DNA from: Cherax quadricarinatus
Taxonomy: Eukaryota > Arthropoda > Malacostraca > Decapoda > Parastacidae
Reading direction: 5' to 3'
Assembly: GCF_038502225.1 (NCBI RefSeq)
Contig: NC_091303.1
Span: forward strand, 27,132,830-27,196,829
Length of the DNA stretch: 64,000 nucleotides
Shown: positions 40,946 to 52,375 of the stretch, piece by piece
Layout: each line of letters starts with the position of its first letter
Numbering within the stretch: the stretch's first letter is position 1
Position numbers and translations under genes: made by a program
The notes under the pieces: generated by a model
Databases searched by the model: none
What the model was told of the DNA's origin: nothing
Seen by the model: only the letters and a program-made list of their open reading frames with translations

Positions 40946-41263
40946 ACTTGGGGTTAACATCACTTTCCTCTTAAAAGAGGAGTGTTAATATGACATTACA
41001 TCAGTGAATCCTTGGTGTTTGCCGCACTGTTTGCTCGAGCTGGCGCTCAATTTAACTGGTGCTCCCACAAGGCACTAAGTGGTCCCAGATTTTTTTAATA
41101 CCACGCACACTGAGTGTTAGGACCCATTCTATGCTGACAAGGCATCTCAGGCCAATCGTGCCAAATTTGAAGGCAGGAAAAATAAAACATATATATACGT
41201 TTGGGGCGCTACGCGTAAGAACATATATATACATTTGGACCATTTAAGGGTTAAACCAGAATA

Positions 41264-41605
41264 CAGTAGAACTCTCGTATCTGCAGATTCGGTTGCTGTG
41301 GTTTCAGCTATTCACTGTTCACCTCAGCCTGAAAATATTAAGGAGGTTGCAATTTAAGTTTTTATTTTTTATCCAATTTCATTCATTTTTTACTCTTTGA
41401 ATAAGAGTGCATGAAACGTGGTCATATAGTTTCATTAAGACTGGTAAACAAACAAATGAATAAAAAAATACAGTGGAACCTCGGCTTACGAATGCCCCAC
41501 CATGCAAATTTTTCAGGATACGAACTGTCGTTCGTTCAATTTTTTTTTTCTGGATACGAACGAAATTTCAGGATGCGAACTTTCCCCTCAAGGGAGGTTC
41601 CTTAT
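41264..41605. repeat. Two truncated TA-flanked transposon ends
   Basis: TA followed by CAGTAGAACTCTCGTATCTG at 41264, and TA followed by CAGTGGAACCTCGGCTTACG at 41471, look like 5' ends of Tigger/pogo-type elements. The second has GGATACGAAC, GGATACGAAC and GGATGCGAAC words. Opposite ends are absent. Confidence 0.45.
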
Positions 41606-41691
41606 ATAAATAAATAGATGGTGGCGTGAATTACTGGCAGCCTTTTGAAGTCTCTCCTTACTGTTATTATTATTATTACTATTACAGTATA

Positions 41692-42510
41692 CAGTGGTCC
41701 CTCGTTTTTCGTAATTAATCTGTTCCTGGAGGAGCTACTATAAACGGAATTTACGATTTGCGAATCAATTTTCCCCATAAGAAATAATGTAAATACAATT
41801 AATCCGTTCCTGACACCCAGAAGTATTAAAACAAAAAAATTTTTACATGAAATATACATATAGTACATAAACAATACAATGGGAAATGATGAATGAAACA
41901 TTAACAGCATAACACTTACCTTTATTGGAGATTCTTCTTAGTGTATGGGAGACTGGAGGAGGAGAGAGATTGGATTGTTTACAGTTTGGAAGGGGAATCC
42001 CCTTCCAGCAACACCTCAGGTACCAATTGCTTCTCTGGGGTTGCTTCTCTTCTCTGTTTCTTAATGCCACTAGGACCACCTTGAGAGTCACTCTAGTCCT
42101 GTCTCGCAAAGTAACTGTGGAGAGAGCTCTGTTTCTGGTGTCTCTTAACACTTCCCTAAAATGGCCCAACACTGTCACTGTACATATTTCTCACCTTCTT
42201 TACCACAGGCTTGGCACTAGGAGCTTTCTTTGGAGCCATGATAGCTTATTTAGTAATTGCAAGCACTAAAATGAGTGGAATATTATGAAATATTTTGTAG
42301 GAGCACTTGAGGGGACCTTCACTCACTGGTAAACAATACCAGACTGGCTGGGTAGGGAGGCCGCCCCGGCTCACACCATGCGTACGCGTCCCGGACGAAC
42401 TACTATTTGCGAGTCAACCTATGAAAAGCGAGTCCATGTTTATACGAAAATACCCCTATGATTGGCGAAATTTACAATTGCTGAGAACTATGAAAAGCGA
42501 GGGACCACTG
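41692..42510 (-). mobile_element. Non-autonomous Tigger, 819 bp
   Basis: The ends CAGTGGTCCCTCGTTTTTCG and AAAAGCGAGGGACCACTG are TA-flanked. The minus strand keeps the start MAPKKAPSAKPVVKKV near 42238 and the C-terminal SDSQGGPSGIKK-like segment, joined by a deletion that removes the catalytic domain. Confidence 0.8.
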
Positions 42511-42735
42511 TATTGTACAGTGGATCCCCACCATACGATGGCATCGCATTACGTTAAATCCGCTGTACGATACATTTTAACGCAAAAATTTTGCCTTGCC
42601 TCACGATAAAAAACTCGCCAAACGTGATTCCTCCCAAACCTGTCTGTCCAGCCTGAGCGCCTCAGCTTCCCTGCCATCATTGTTTACAAGCCAGGGTGGC
42701 CGGTTGCATGCATACATTCGATACATTTTGTATTA

Positions 42736-45065
42736 CAGTGGACCCCCCGCATACCATTGGCATCACATAACGTTAAATCCGCATACCGATACATTTTATC
42801 GCTAAGATTTTGCCTCGTATACCGCTAAAAAACCCGCTTAACGCTATTCGTCCGAGATGCGTCTAATGAGCGGCCTGAGCCAGCCTCACATGTTCTGCCG
42901 GTGGTATTGTTTACCAGGCAGCCTCCGCGGTAACATCCAAGCATACAATCAGAACATTTCATATTATTACAGTGTTTTTGGTGATTTTATCTGCAAAATA
43001 AGTGACCATGGGCCCCAAGAAAACTTCTAGTGCCAACCCTACAAGAATAAGGGTGAGAATTACTATAGAGATGAAGAAAGAGATCATTGCTAAGTATGAA
43101 AGTGGAATGCGTGTCTCTGAGCTGGCCAGGTTGTATGGTAAACCCCAATCAACCATCGCTACTATTGTGTCCAAGAAAACGGCAATCAAGGAAGCTGTTC
43201 TTGCCAAAGGTTCAACTGTGTTTTCAAAACAGAGATCGCAAGTGATAGAAGATGTTGAGAGACACTTATTGGTGTGGATAAATGAAAAACAGATAGCATG
43301 AGATAGCATCTCTCAAGTGATCATAAGTGAAAAGGCTAGGAAGTTGCATGAGGATTTAATTAAAAAAATGCCTGCAACTAGTGATGATGTGAGTGAATTT
43401 AAGGCCAGCAAAGGTTGGTTTGAGAGATTTAAGAAGCGTAGTGGCATACATAGTGTGATAAGGCATGGTGAGGCTGCCAGTTCGGACCACAAAGCAGCTG
43501 AAAAATATGTGCAGGAATTCAAGGAGTACATAGACAGTGAAGGACTGAAACCTGAACAAGTGTTTAATTGTGATGAAACAGGCCTGTTTTGGAAGAAAAT
43601 GCCAAGCAGGACCTACATTACTAAGGAGGAAAAGGCACTCCCAGGACATAAGCCTATGAAAGACAGGCTTACTCTTCTCATGTGCTCCAATGCTAGTGGT
43701 GATTGCAAAGTGAAGCCTTTATTAGTGTATCACTCTGAAACTCCCAGAGCGTTCAGGCAAAAGAATATCCTCAAGGCTAATTTGTGTGTGCTGTGGAGGG
43801 CAAACAGTAAGGCATGGGTCACTAGGGACTTTTTCTATGACTGGTTACACCAAGCATTTGCCCCCAATGTGAAAAATTACCTAACTGAAAAGAAATTAGA
43901 CCTTAAGTGCCTCCTGGTGTTAGACAATGCCCCTGGTCATCCTACAGACTTGGCAGAGCGACTTTGTGGGTACATGAGCTTCATTAAGGTCAAGTTTTTG
44001 CCTCCTAATACCACTCCTCTCCTGCAGCCCATGGACCAGCAGGTTATTGCAAACTTCAAAAAACTGTACACAAAAGCTCTGTTTGAAAGGTGCTTTGTAG
44101 TGACCTCAGAAACTCAACTGACTCTAAGAGAGTTTTGGAGAGATCACTTTAATATCCTCAATTGTGTAAACCTTATAGGTAAGGCTTGGGAGGGAGTGAC
44201 TAAGAGGACCTTGAACTCTGCTTGGAAGAAACTGTGGCCAGAATGTGTAAACCAAAGGGATTTTGAAGGGTTTGAGGCTAACCCTAGGAATCCTATGCCA
44301 GTTGAGGAATCCATTGTGGCATTGGGAAAGTCCTTGGGGTTGGAGGTTAGTGGGGATGATGTGGAAGAGTTGGTGGAAGAGGACAATGAAGAACTAACCA
44401 CTGATGAGCTGCTAGATCATCTTCATTAGCATGAGGCCACACCTGAAGAAACTGGTTCGGAGGAGGGGAGAGAGAAATTGAAGAAGTTGCCTACTTCAAA
44501 GATTAAGGAAATGTGTGCAATGTGGCTTAAGTGCAAACCTTTTTTGATGACAATCACCCTAACACAGCTATTGCAAGCCATGCTGGTGACTATTACACTG
44601 ACAATGTTGTGAACCACTTTAGGAAAGTCATAAAGGAACGGGAGGTACAGGCCTCTATGGACAGATATGTTGTGCGACAGAAGTCCAGTGACTCTGAAGC
44701 TGGTCCTAGTGGCATTAAAAGAAGAAGGGAAGTAACCCTGGAAAAGGACTTGACACCTCAAGTCTTAATGGAAGGGGATTCCCCTTCTAAACACTAAGAC
44801 TCTCTCCTCCTCCCATCCCATCAATCATCACCAGATCTTCAATAAAGGTAAGAGTCATGTAACTGTGCATGTCTTTTTCAGTTTGTGTGTATTAAAATTA
44901 ATATTTCATGTGGTAAATTTTTTTTTTTTCATACTTTGGGGTGTCTTGCACGGATTAATTTGATTTCCATTATTTCTTATGGGGAAAATTCATTCGCATA
45001 GCGATAATTTCGCATAACAATGAGCTCTCTGGAACGGATCAATATCGTTATGCAGGGGTCCACTG
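42736..45065 (+). mobile_element. Tigger transposon, full length but disabled
   Basis: The ends CAGTGGACCCCCCGCATACC and TATGCAGGGGTCCACTG are TA-flanked. It is collinear with the intact copy at 30034-32367. It sits inside another Tigger. Confidence 0.9.
43008..44797 (+). pseudogene. Tigger-type transposase with two nonsense changes and a frameshift
   Basis: It is closely similar to 30304-32094 over its length. A GGA-to-TGA change at 43299-43301 ends the first frame after NEKQIA. The frame from 43317 to 44429 retains FNCDETGLFWKK, LLVLDNAPGHP and LLQPMDQQ, so all three catalytic aspartates are present, and ends at TAG 44427-44429. A one-base loss near 44527 shifts the C-terminus. It is a recent pseudogene. 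Confidence 0.92.
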
Positions 45066-45108
45066 TATATCATTGTTTATAGTACTTGTAACTGCTAAAT
45101 AAGCCACC

Positions 45109-46072
45109 ATGGGCCCAAAGAAAGCTTCTAGTGCCAACCCTGTGGTAAAAAGGGTGAGAAATGCTATCGTACCACAGTCAGGTGTTGCTGCACGATGGTC
45201 AGCTGTTGCTGCACCAGTCACCTGCTGCTGCACCACCGTCGGCTGTTGCTGCACCACGGTCAGCTGCTGCTGCACCACAGTCAGATGTTGCTGCACCACT
45301 GTCAGCTGTTGCTGCACCATTGTCAGCTGTTGCTGCACCATGGTCAGCTGCTGCTGCACCACAGTCACCTGCTGCTGCACCACGGTCAGCTGCTGCACCA
45401 TGGTCAGCTGCTGCTGCACCATGGTCAGCTGTTGCTGCACCATGGTCAGCTGTTGCTGCACCACAGTCACCTGTTGCTGCACCTCCATCAGCTGTACTAC
45501 TGGAAGATGTGGAGAGTGTGTTGTTGGTGTGGCTTAACGGGAAACAATTACTGAGAAATGATTAACCCCAGAGGGTTAGCCACCCAGGATAACCCAAGAA
45601 AGCCAGTGCATCATTGAGGACTAACTTATTTCCATTGGGGTCCTTAATCTTGTCCCCCAGGATGCGACCCACAACAGTTGACTAACACCCAGGTGAACAG
45701 GAAAAAATGCCTGGAACTAGTGCTCATATTGGTGAATTTAAGGCCAGCAAAGGTTGGTTTGAGAGATTTAAGAATTGTAGTGGCATACACAGTGTGATAA
45801 GGCATGATGAAGCTGAAAAATTCCAACCCCAACAAGTGTTCAATTGTGACGAAACACGCCTGTTCTGGAAGAAAATGCCAAACAGGACCTACATTACTCA
45901 GGAGGAAAAGGCACTCCCAGGACACAAGCCTGTGAAAGACAGGCTAACTCTCATGTTTTGTTGTAATGCGAGTGGGGAATGCAAAGTGAAGCTTTTACTC
46001 ATGTATCACTCTGAGAATCCCAGAGTGTTCAAGGAAAACAGTGTCTCAGCACTCATCAATACTCTTCAATAA
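45109..46072 (+). pseudogene. Internally deleted Tigger transposase with CTG tract
   Basis: The start MGPKKASSANPVVKRVRNAI runs into CTG-coded low complexity. After a SINE-derived piece a segment resumes near 45707 (EFKASKGWFERFKNCSGIHS, QQVFNCDETRLFWKKMP) and stops after VKDRLTLM. It lacks the second and third catalytic aspartates. Confidence 0.8.
45180..45492 (+). repeat. GCTGTTGCTGCACCA-type repeat in Tigger
   Basis: About 20 imperfect 15-bp units of GTCAGCTGTTGCTGCACCA type with GCTGCTGCT runs, located right after the Tigger start codon. It is equivalent in position to the CAG tracts at 6320, 10056 and 56528. Confidence 0.88.
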
Positions 46073-46310
46073 AGGTAAGTGTCATTTTAACATTTATTTA
46101 TGTAGTTATTGTGCATGTCTTATTGTTTTCTTTGTAGGGAAATGTGTATTTCATGAATTTTTTTTTTATTTCAATACTTTTGGCTGTCTGGAACGGATTA
46201 ATTGGATTTCCATTATTTCTTATGGGGAAAATTAACTCGGCTAACGATAATTTCGGCTAACAATGAGCTCTCAGGAACGGATTAATATTGTTAGGCGAGG
46301 GTCCACTGTA

Positions 46311-46548
46311 TTATTATTATTATAATAATTATTATTATTATTACTAGTAGTAGTAGTAGTTGTACGTACATGGTGAGGGGCTCTTGATCTAGGGAATTGG
46401 ATCTGTGCTCCAGGTCCCTAAATGACTACTACTACTACTACTAATAATAATAATAATAATAGTAATAATAATAATAATAATTATAATACATACTAATAAT
46501 GATAATATAATACATAATAATAACATATAATAATAACAATACTATATA
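46311..46548. repeat. ATT/TAG/TAA microsatellite cluster
   Basis: ATT, TAG and TAA runs with a short unassigned segment between. It fills the gap between two Tigger-type elements. Confidence 0.75.
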
Positions 46549-46804
46549 CAGTAGAGCATCATTTAGCACGAGTTTATTTGACAAGATTTGGGTATAGCAC
46601 GATTGAAGAATTGTGGCACAAACGTCGTCAGATGAATTTAACACGGTTCAGTTTGCGGGAAGGAAAAAACTTCCCTTTTCCTCAAGCAGCTGCCTTGTTG
46701 TGGTTCAGCGGGGAAGACCTCCCGCCATCCCCAGCCACCCCCTGACACCACCCCACCATCCCAACATTTGTACTTCATACGTGTCCAGTCCAACTTCTTT
46801 ACTA

Positions 46805-47654
46805 CAGTAGACCCCCGACATTCGAAGGCATCGACATTCGATAAATCCGACATTGGATGCATTTTAACGCAAAAATTCCGCCTCGACATTTGATGGAAAA
46901 CCCGACATTCGATACAATTCGTACGAGACATGTCCACATGTGGCCTGAACTGCCCCATGTGTGCCAGTGTTTACAAGCCAGCCAGTGTGCGTGCATCTAA
47001 GGATACATTCGGTACATTCCATATTATCACTGTTTTTGGTGTTTGTTTCTGCAAAATAAGTAACCATGGGCCCCAAGAAAGCTTCTAGTGCCAACCCTTC
47101 GAGAAAAAAGGTGCTAATGACTATTGAAATGAAGAAAGAGATAATTGCAAAGTACGAAAGTGGAGTGCGTGTGTCGGAGTGCATGATGATTTGGTAAAGA
47201 AATTGCCTGCAACTAGTGGTGATGTGAGTGAAGTTAAGGCCAGCAAAGGTTGGTTTGAAAGATTTAAGAATCGTAGTGGCATATACAGTGTGGTAAGGCA
47301 TGGTGAGGCTGCCAGTTCAAGTCCTAATGGAAGGGGATTCCACTTCTAAACACTAACACCATCCACACTCTTCCCTCCTCCCATCCCATCAATCATCACC
47401 AGATCTTCATTAAAGGTAAGTGTTAATTATTCTATTGTTATTAATCTATTGTTATTGTTGTTATTGTAATTATTCTATTGCATTAAACTTAATATTTCAT
47501 GTGTTAAATTTTTTTTTTTCATACTTTTGGGTGTCTTGCACGGATTAATTTGATTTCCATTATTTCTTATGGGGAAAATTAATTCGACTTTCGATATTTT
47601 CGACATTTGATAGCTCTCAGGAACAGATTAGTATCGAATGTCGAGGGTCCACTG
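46805..47654 (+). mobile_element. Non-autonomous Tigger, 850 bp, GACATTCG subfamily
   Basis: Ends CAGTAGACCCCCGACATTCG and CGAATGTCGAGGGTCCACTG, TA-flanked. GACATTCG or a one-base variant lies at 46817, 46833 and 46849 with a 16-bp period. MGPKKASSANPSRKKV starts at 47066; an internal deletion removes the catalytic region, leaving short segments of both ends of the gene. Confidence 0.88.
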
Positions 47655-47889
47655 TACAAGCTTGTGATTGTGAATTGTGTTTTGATCTTTTAATTGCTAT
47701 ATTTTGTATCAGCCAAGCAATCATGACACCCAGTAGACATACCAGCGTTGCTTGAAGTGGCAAGAAAAGGTGTAAGCATTTAAGTCTTAGAATTAACAAA
47801 GGAAACAAAGATATTAGACAAGACGTAATCTGTGGCCATAATGAAGTGTTACTTTGAACACATAAAAAAGAGGTAAACATAAGTTTATG

Positions 47890-48555
47890 TGACTGACTTA
47901 CTGAATGACTGACTGGCTGACTTATTGAATGACTGAATGGCTGACTTACTGAATGACTGACTGACTTACTGAATGACTTGACTGAATGACTTGACTGACT
48001 TGCTGAATGGCTTGACTGATTTACTGAATCACTTGACTGACTTACTGAATCACTTGACTGACTTACTGAATCACTTGACTGACTGAATCACTTGACTGAC
48101 TTACTGAACGACTTGGCTGACTTACTGAATGACTTGACTGACTTACTGAATGACTTGACTTACTGAATGACTTGACTGACTTAATGACTTGACTGATTTA
48201 CTGAGTCACTTGAGACTTACTGAATCACTTGACTGACTTACTGAATGACTTGACTGACTTACTGAATCACTTGACTGACTTACTGAATCACTTGACTGGC
48301 TTACTGATTCACTTGAGACTTACTGAATCACTTGACTGACTTACTGAATCACTTGACTGGCTTACTGGAACAACTTGACTGACTTACTGAACAACTTGAC
48401 TGACTTACTGAATGACTTGATTAACTTACTGAATGACTTGACTGACTTGCTGAATGGCTTGACTGACTTACTGAATGACTTGGCTGACTTACTGAATGAC
48501 TTGATTGACTTGCTGAATGACTTGACTGACTTACTGAATGACTTGATTGACTGAA
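47890..48555. repeat. 21-bp minisatellite (GACTTGACTGACTTACTGAAT)
   Basis: About 30 units; variants change T to C or lose a few bases. On the minus strand it reads as a seven-residue SVKSFSK-type repeat for part of its length, which explains the open frames there. It lies inside a Tigger-type element. Confidence 0.9.
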
Positions 48556-49343
48556 TGACAAAGTCAGACACTCCAGTACAACCATCAACTTCAGTACCAG
48601 AACCTCTACCATCCACCTCAGCCCAGTAGGACCACAGCATAACTCTCCACTCTCTTCACAATCATCCACAAACACCAGCATCCACTATTTAAGGTAAGAA
48701 ATACTATTATTTCTGTTACATTTGTAGTCTTAAGCAGTAAAAACAACATAATACATCACAACAATGAACTACAATTACATATTCACTTTTATTTTTGTAA
48801 GATGTGGAGGTCTAAAAAAAGTTGTTTGGCTTTTTTGGGGCTCTCAGGAATGTAACCCTATTTTTTCCATAAGTTTTTCAGTTCATCTAACATGGTTTTT
48901 ACCTTACACGGTGTTTTCAGGAATGTAACTACCGTGTTAAATAACGGTCTACTGTAATAATAATAAAATAATAATATAATAAGAATATGTATAATGTAAT
49001 ACGTAATATATAATACAGTGGACCCTCGTTTTACGACGGCATTGGCTAACGCCAAAATTGGATAGCGGCACATTTTTGCATCAAAATATTGGCTTGGCTA
49101 ATGCCCAAGAATTCGGTTAAGGGCATTTGTCCCGAATGTGTCCGCCTGTCCGCCCGGCCTAAACGTCTGAGCTGCCCTGCCTTCAGCTAGTATGCCATTG
49201 TTTAAAAGCCAGTCAGGACGATTCCATGCATACATGTGATACATTTTGTATTCCAGTGTTTTTAGTGCTTCTAATTGCTAAATAAGCCACCGTGGGTCCA
49301 AAGAAAGCTTCTAGTGGTAAAAAGGTTGAGAAATACTACTGAG

Positions 49344-49564
49344 TTAACCCATAAACGGTCCAAACGTATATATATGTTTTTTCAACATTTGATAGTATGT
49401 AAAAAAAGTAGATCTTTTTCTCTTTTACATTTGAAAATGTGTAAAAAAACTTTGATCTACTTTTTTTTTGTTATATTTGAAAATATGTAAAAAAAAAAAC
49501 GTAGATCTACTTTTGGAGCACTACGCATATGAACGTAGATCTGCTTGTACCATTTATGGGTTAA
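49344..49564. mobile_element. 221-bp pB MITE
   Basis: Ends TTAACCCATAAACGGTCC and GTACCATTTATGGGTTAA. Internal repeats and the ACGTAGATCTAC palindrome match the MITE at 25694-25909. Confidence 0.88.
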
Positions 49565-50033
49565 AGAAAGAGATAATCACAAAGTACGAAAGTGGAGTGC
49601 GTGTCTCCGAGTTGACCAGGTTATACAACAACTATCTTGGCCAACAAAAAGGCAATCAAGGAAGCTGTTGTTGTAAAAGGTGCAAGTATGCTTACAAAAC
49701 AGAGATTGCAAATACTCGAAGATGTGGAGAGACTGTTGCTGGTGTGGATCAACGAGAAACAATTATCAGGAGATAGTGTTTCTCAGTCAATAATATGTGA
49801 AAAGGCAAGGCAGTTGCATGATGATCTAATGAGGAAAATCCCTGAAACTAGTGCTGATGTTAATGAATTTAAGCCCAGCAAAGGTTGGTTTGAGAGATAT
49901 AAGAATCATAGTAGCATACATAGTGTGATAAGGCATGGTGAGGCTGCCAGTTCTGAGAAAAAAATCAGCTGAAAAATATGTGCAGGACTTTAAGGGGTAC
50001 ATAGAGGCTGAAAAATTAAAACCCTAACAAGTG

Positions 50034-52375
50034 TTAATCCCTTGAGGGTCCGTGCCATAGATCTTCGGCTTTACGTTGAGGGTCCAAACCGTAGATCTAC
50101 GTCATGAGCTCGGCTCACTCTGATAAGCTGTGAGCGGTAAATTTGAGCCTAGATATGAGAGAATACATCTATGTGGTATGTGTGCACCACATAAAACAAA
50201 TCCTGCAGCACACAGTGCATAATGAGAGAAAAAAACTGAGACCATAGTTTTCGATTAAAACAGCAAATTTGCAGTTTTTTTGTATGTTTTTTATAGTTGT
50301 ATTTGTGATTTCTTGGTCTCACTTGATAGAATGGAAGATATATTACAGAAATAGAGATGATTTTGAAACTGAGCTCAAAGTAGCGGAAATGTTAAATTTT
50401 TGCCGATGTTCAAGAGTAAACAAATGACCTCACACGTCTAATACACACCAGCTGGTGGGTCTAATGTATGTTCACAAATGTGGTGATATTATTTGTACAA
50501 TTATTACAATATTGCATGACAGTAAATCTTCCATTTTTTGGTTTGAAGAAAAATTCATTATGTGAATTAAAAATGAAAATGGAATTCATTTGTAAAGCCT
50601 GAAAATGAAACTAATGAACAGAGGAAATGTTAGTTTAGTGCCAGGAATGCCTGCATTGTTTATTCTGGAGCCTATTTTGAAAGTGGAATATTTTGAACTT
50701 TGCTCTAAATTGGCCAAATTACCAATTCCCAATCACTTTATTTTGTACTTGAAACAGTTGAGTTGATGATTTCTTGTGCTCAATCGATAGAATAGAAGTA
50801 ACACTAGTGAAATAGCTAAGAATTTGGTTGACTGGAATAAAGTAATTGGCCTAAAATGGGAGTCAAACTCGGCAAAATCGCTGATGCGTAAATATCGCAG
50901 ACACATCAAAATTCACGAGAGCATAATTTCGTCAATTTTCCATCAAATTTCGTACTTTTTGTTTTATTACCTTCTGTTACAAAAAACGCAATTTCTAATA
51001 AGCATAGAGATCTCCAGTGAATACTAGAAAGGACTGCCCTTCTAGCATCCAGCCTGTTGTTGGGTTTTTGTAACAAGTAGTCAGTATCCTGGTCCAATTA
51101 TCCATTAGAATTCAGTAAGATTCAATAGTGCTTCAGGATTACAACTGGTAGGCTACTAACTAAAGAAATTAAAATTTAATAAGTTTATTTATAAAGTTGT
51201 CTAGGCGTATATTATCAAATTAAATTAAATTAATCAGTATAAACAAATTAATAATAATCACTTCTCTCGTGTACAGTAGTATTGTGCTGAAGGCACATAT
51301 CACATCTTTATGGCTTATAAGTACCGTCTGGTACATTGTTAACATTTAATAACATAATACAAATATATACAATTAAGTATGTGTGTATACGTGTAAGTGC
51401 TCTAAGTAGTTCGCTATGTCTCAAAACTACTAGACTTAACCCGTGACTGACTGAAAGTCCTCACATAAAATAACTTCTTGACCAACCTGGCAATCAGAAC
51501 AGCTTGCTTGAACAATAAAAACGACTAATAAGCCGAACAGCAATATAACAAGCAACAGCGACACAGGATCAGGAACAAGGAGATAATATAACGGCACTAA
51601 GTAGGGACCGTCTGCAGATCCTCCACAAAAGTCACAAAACTCCTATACTACTGAATCTAAGTTCAGCATAAGAAAATCTCCGACTGACAGTGCACAGATA
51701 CCAGTACAAATTACGTCAGAAGCTACAGCTCAGGACCTGAGTTTCTCAGAGTGTCTATGAGACACACAACCTCAGTACAACGTCGAAAATCACTAAGTCT
51801 AGGCAATGTTCAGTGAACAGAGCCCCACAGAACCAACAACAAGAAAGCAACAGAGACGATCTACCAACAAGGGCCAGCAAGGGAGAGCTAGGCACGTCTT
51901 GTTCGAAGAACGTCAAACAGACAATAAAGTGAGCAGCCCAGACAGACTACTCCAGGTGAGGTGTGATACCCCCTCTCATCACATGACTCCATGCTGCTGC
52001 TGCCCAGCAACACCGAGAAGCCGGCAGGGAAACTAGCAACGAGCGATAATTACAGTAGTTAGACAATCAAGACTTGAACTATGAGCACTGAATAATATAT
52101 ATAAATGATACTTCCTACCTAATAATATAACTAAGTCAAATAATAATATAAAGCAATATATTTATGATTTAGCTATTATCGCAAATATAAACAATGTAAA
52201 ATTATATGAACAGGTAATATACATTATATATATTGTGACCCATTCAGGGGTTGCAATACCTTCAGAAAAAGATTCTCTACCATTTCATAAGAAAAAATAA
52301 GAAAATTATTTTTTGAAAATTCTTGGACACTGGTGCACACTTTGAAATTTGGCCTTTGGACCCTGAAAGGGTTAA
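50034..52375 (+). mobile_element. pB-GATC non-autonomous element with LTR-like insert
   Basis: TTAA at 50034-50037 and 52372-52375. The left end has CATAGATCTTCG (50056) and CGTAGATCTACG (50090), 34 bp apart. The right end GGACCCTGAAAGGG matches copy B. Internal sequence from ~50180 to 50950 resembles MITE1. It interrupts a Tigger. Confidence 0.85.
50975..52256. mobile_element. Possible solo LTR or other 1.28-kb insertion
   Basis: The segment begins TGTTACAAAAAACGC and is flanked by the direct repeat TACCTTC (50968-50974 and 52257-52263). The start TGTTAC suits an LTR, but the end GGGGTTGCAA does not give the usual CA. It contains no protein motif that I recognise, and AATAAA occurs near 51924. 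Its identity is unsure. Confidence 0.4.

Larger units (their letters stand above)
39731..41254 (-). mobile_element. pB-TATA piggyBac derivative D2
   Basis: TTAA at 39731-39734 and 41251-41254. The left end is the 3' terminus and the right end the 5' terminus. CATATATATACG (41188-41199) and CATATATATACA (41222-41233) form the palindrome pair, 34 bp apart. The internal part has no transposase, but AAATCTGGGACCACTTAG near the 5' end resembles the 5' UTR of the intact element at 59627. It carries the GGGTTATCCTAGGT motif at 40724-40737. Confidence 0.85.
42518..46308 (+). mobile_element. Non-autonomous Tigger with CTG tract, split by another Tigger
   Basis: 5' end CAGTGGATCCCCACCATACG at 42518 and 3' end GCGAGGGTCCACTG at 46308, both TA-flanked. 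A full-length Tigger is inserted at 42736-45065. The remaining body has MGPKKASSANPVVKRV (45109), a CTG tract, the SINE-derived piece (motif 45582-45595) and a shortened transposase segment. Confidence 0.82.
46549..48954 (+). mobile_element. Tigger-type element with 21-bp minisatellite
   Basis: Ends CAGTAGAGCATCATTTAGC and TTAAATAACGGTCTACTG are TA-flanked. Words TTAGCACGAG, GTATAGCACG and TTTAACACGG recur at the 5' end. A Tigger MITE is nested at 46805-47654. The body contains a minisatellite (47890-48555) where the transposase would be, followed by a Tigger-like 3' UTR. No catalytic motif is visible. Confidence 0.7.

Noticed and set aside
48362..48681. SVKSFSK repeat open frames as a repeat protein
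   Set aside because: They follow the 21-bp minisatellite frame and end with it; frames are lost in other parts of the same array.
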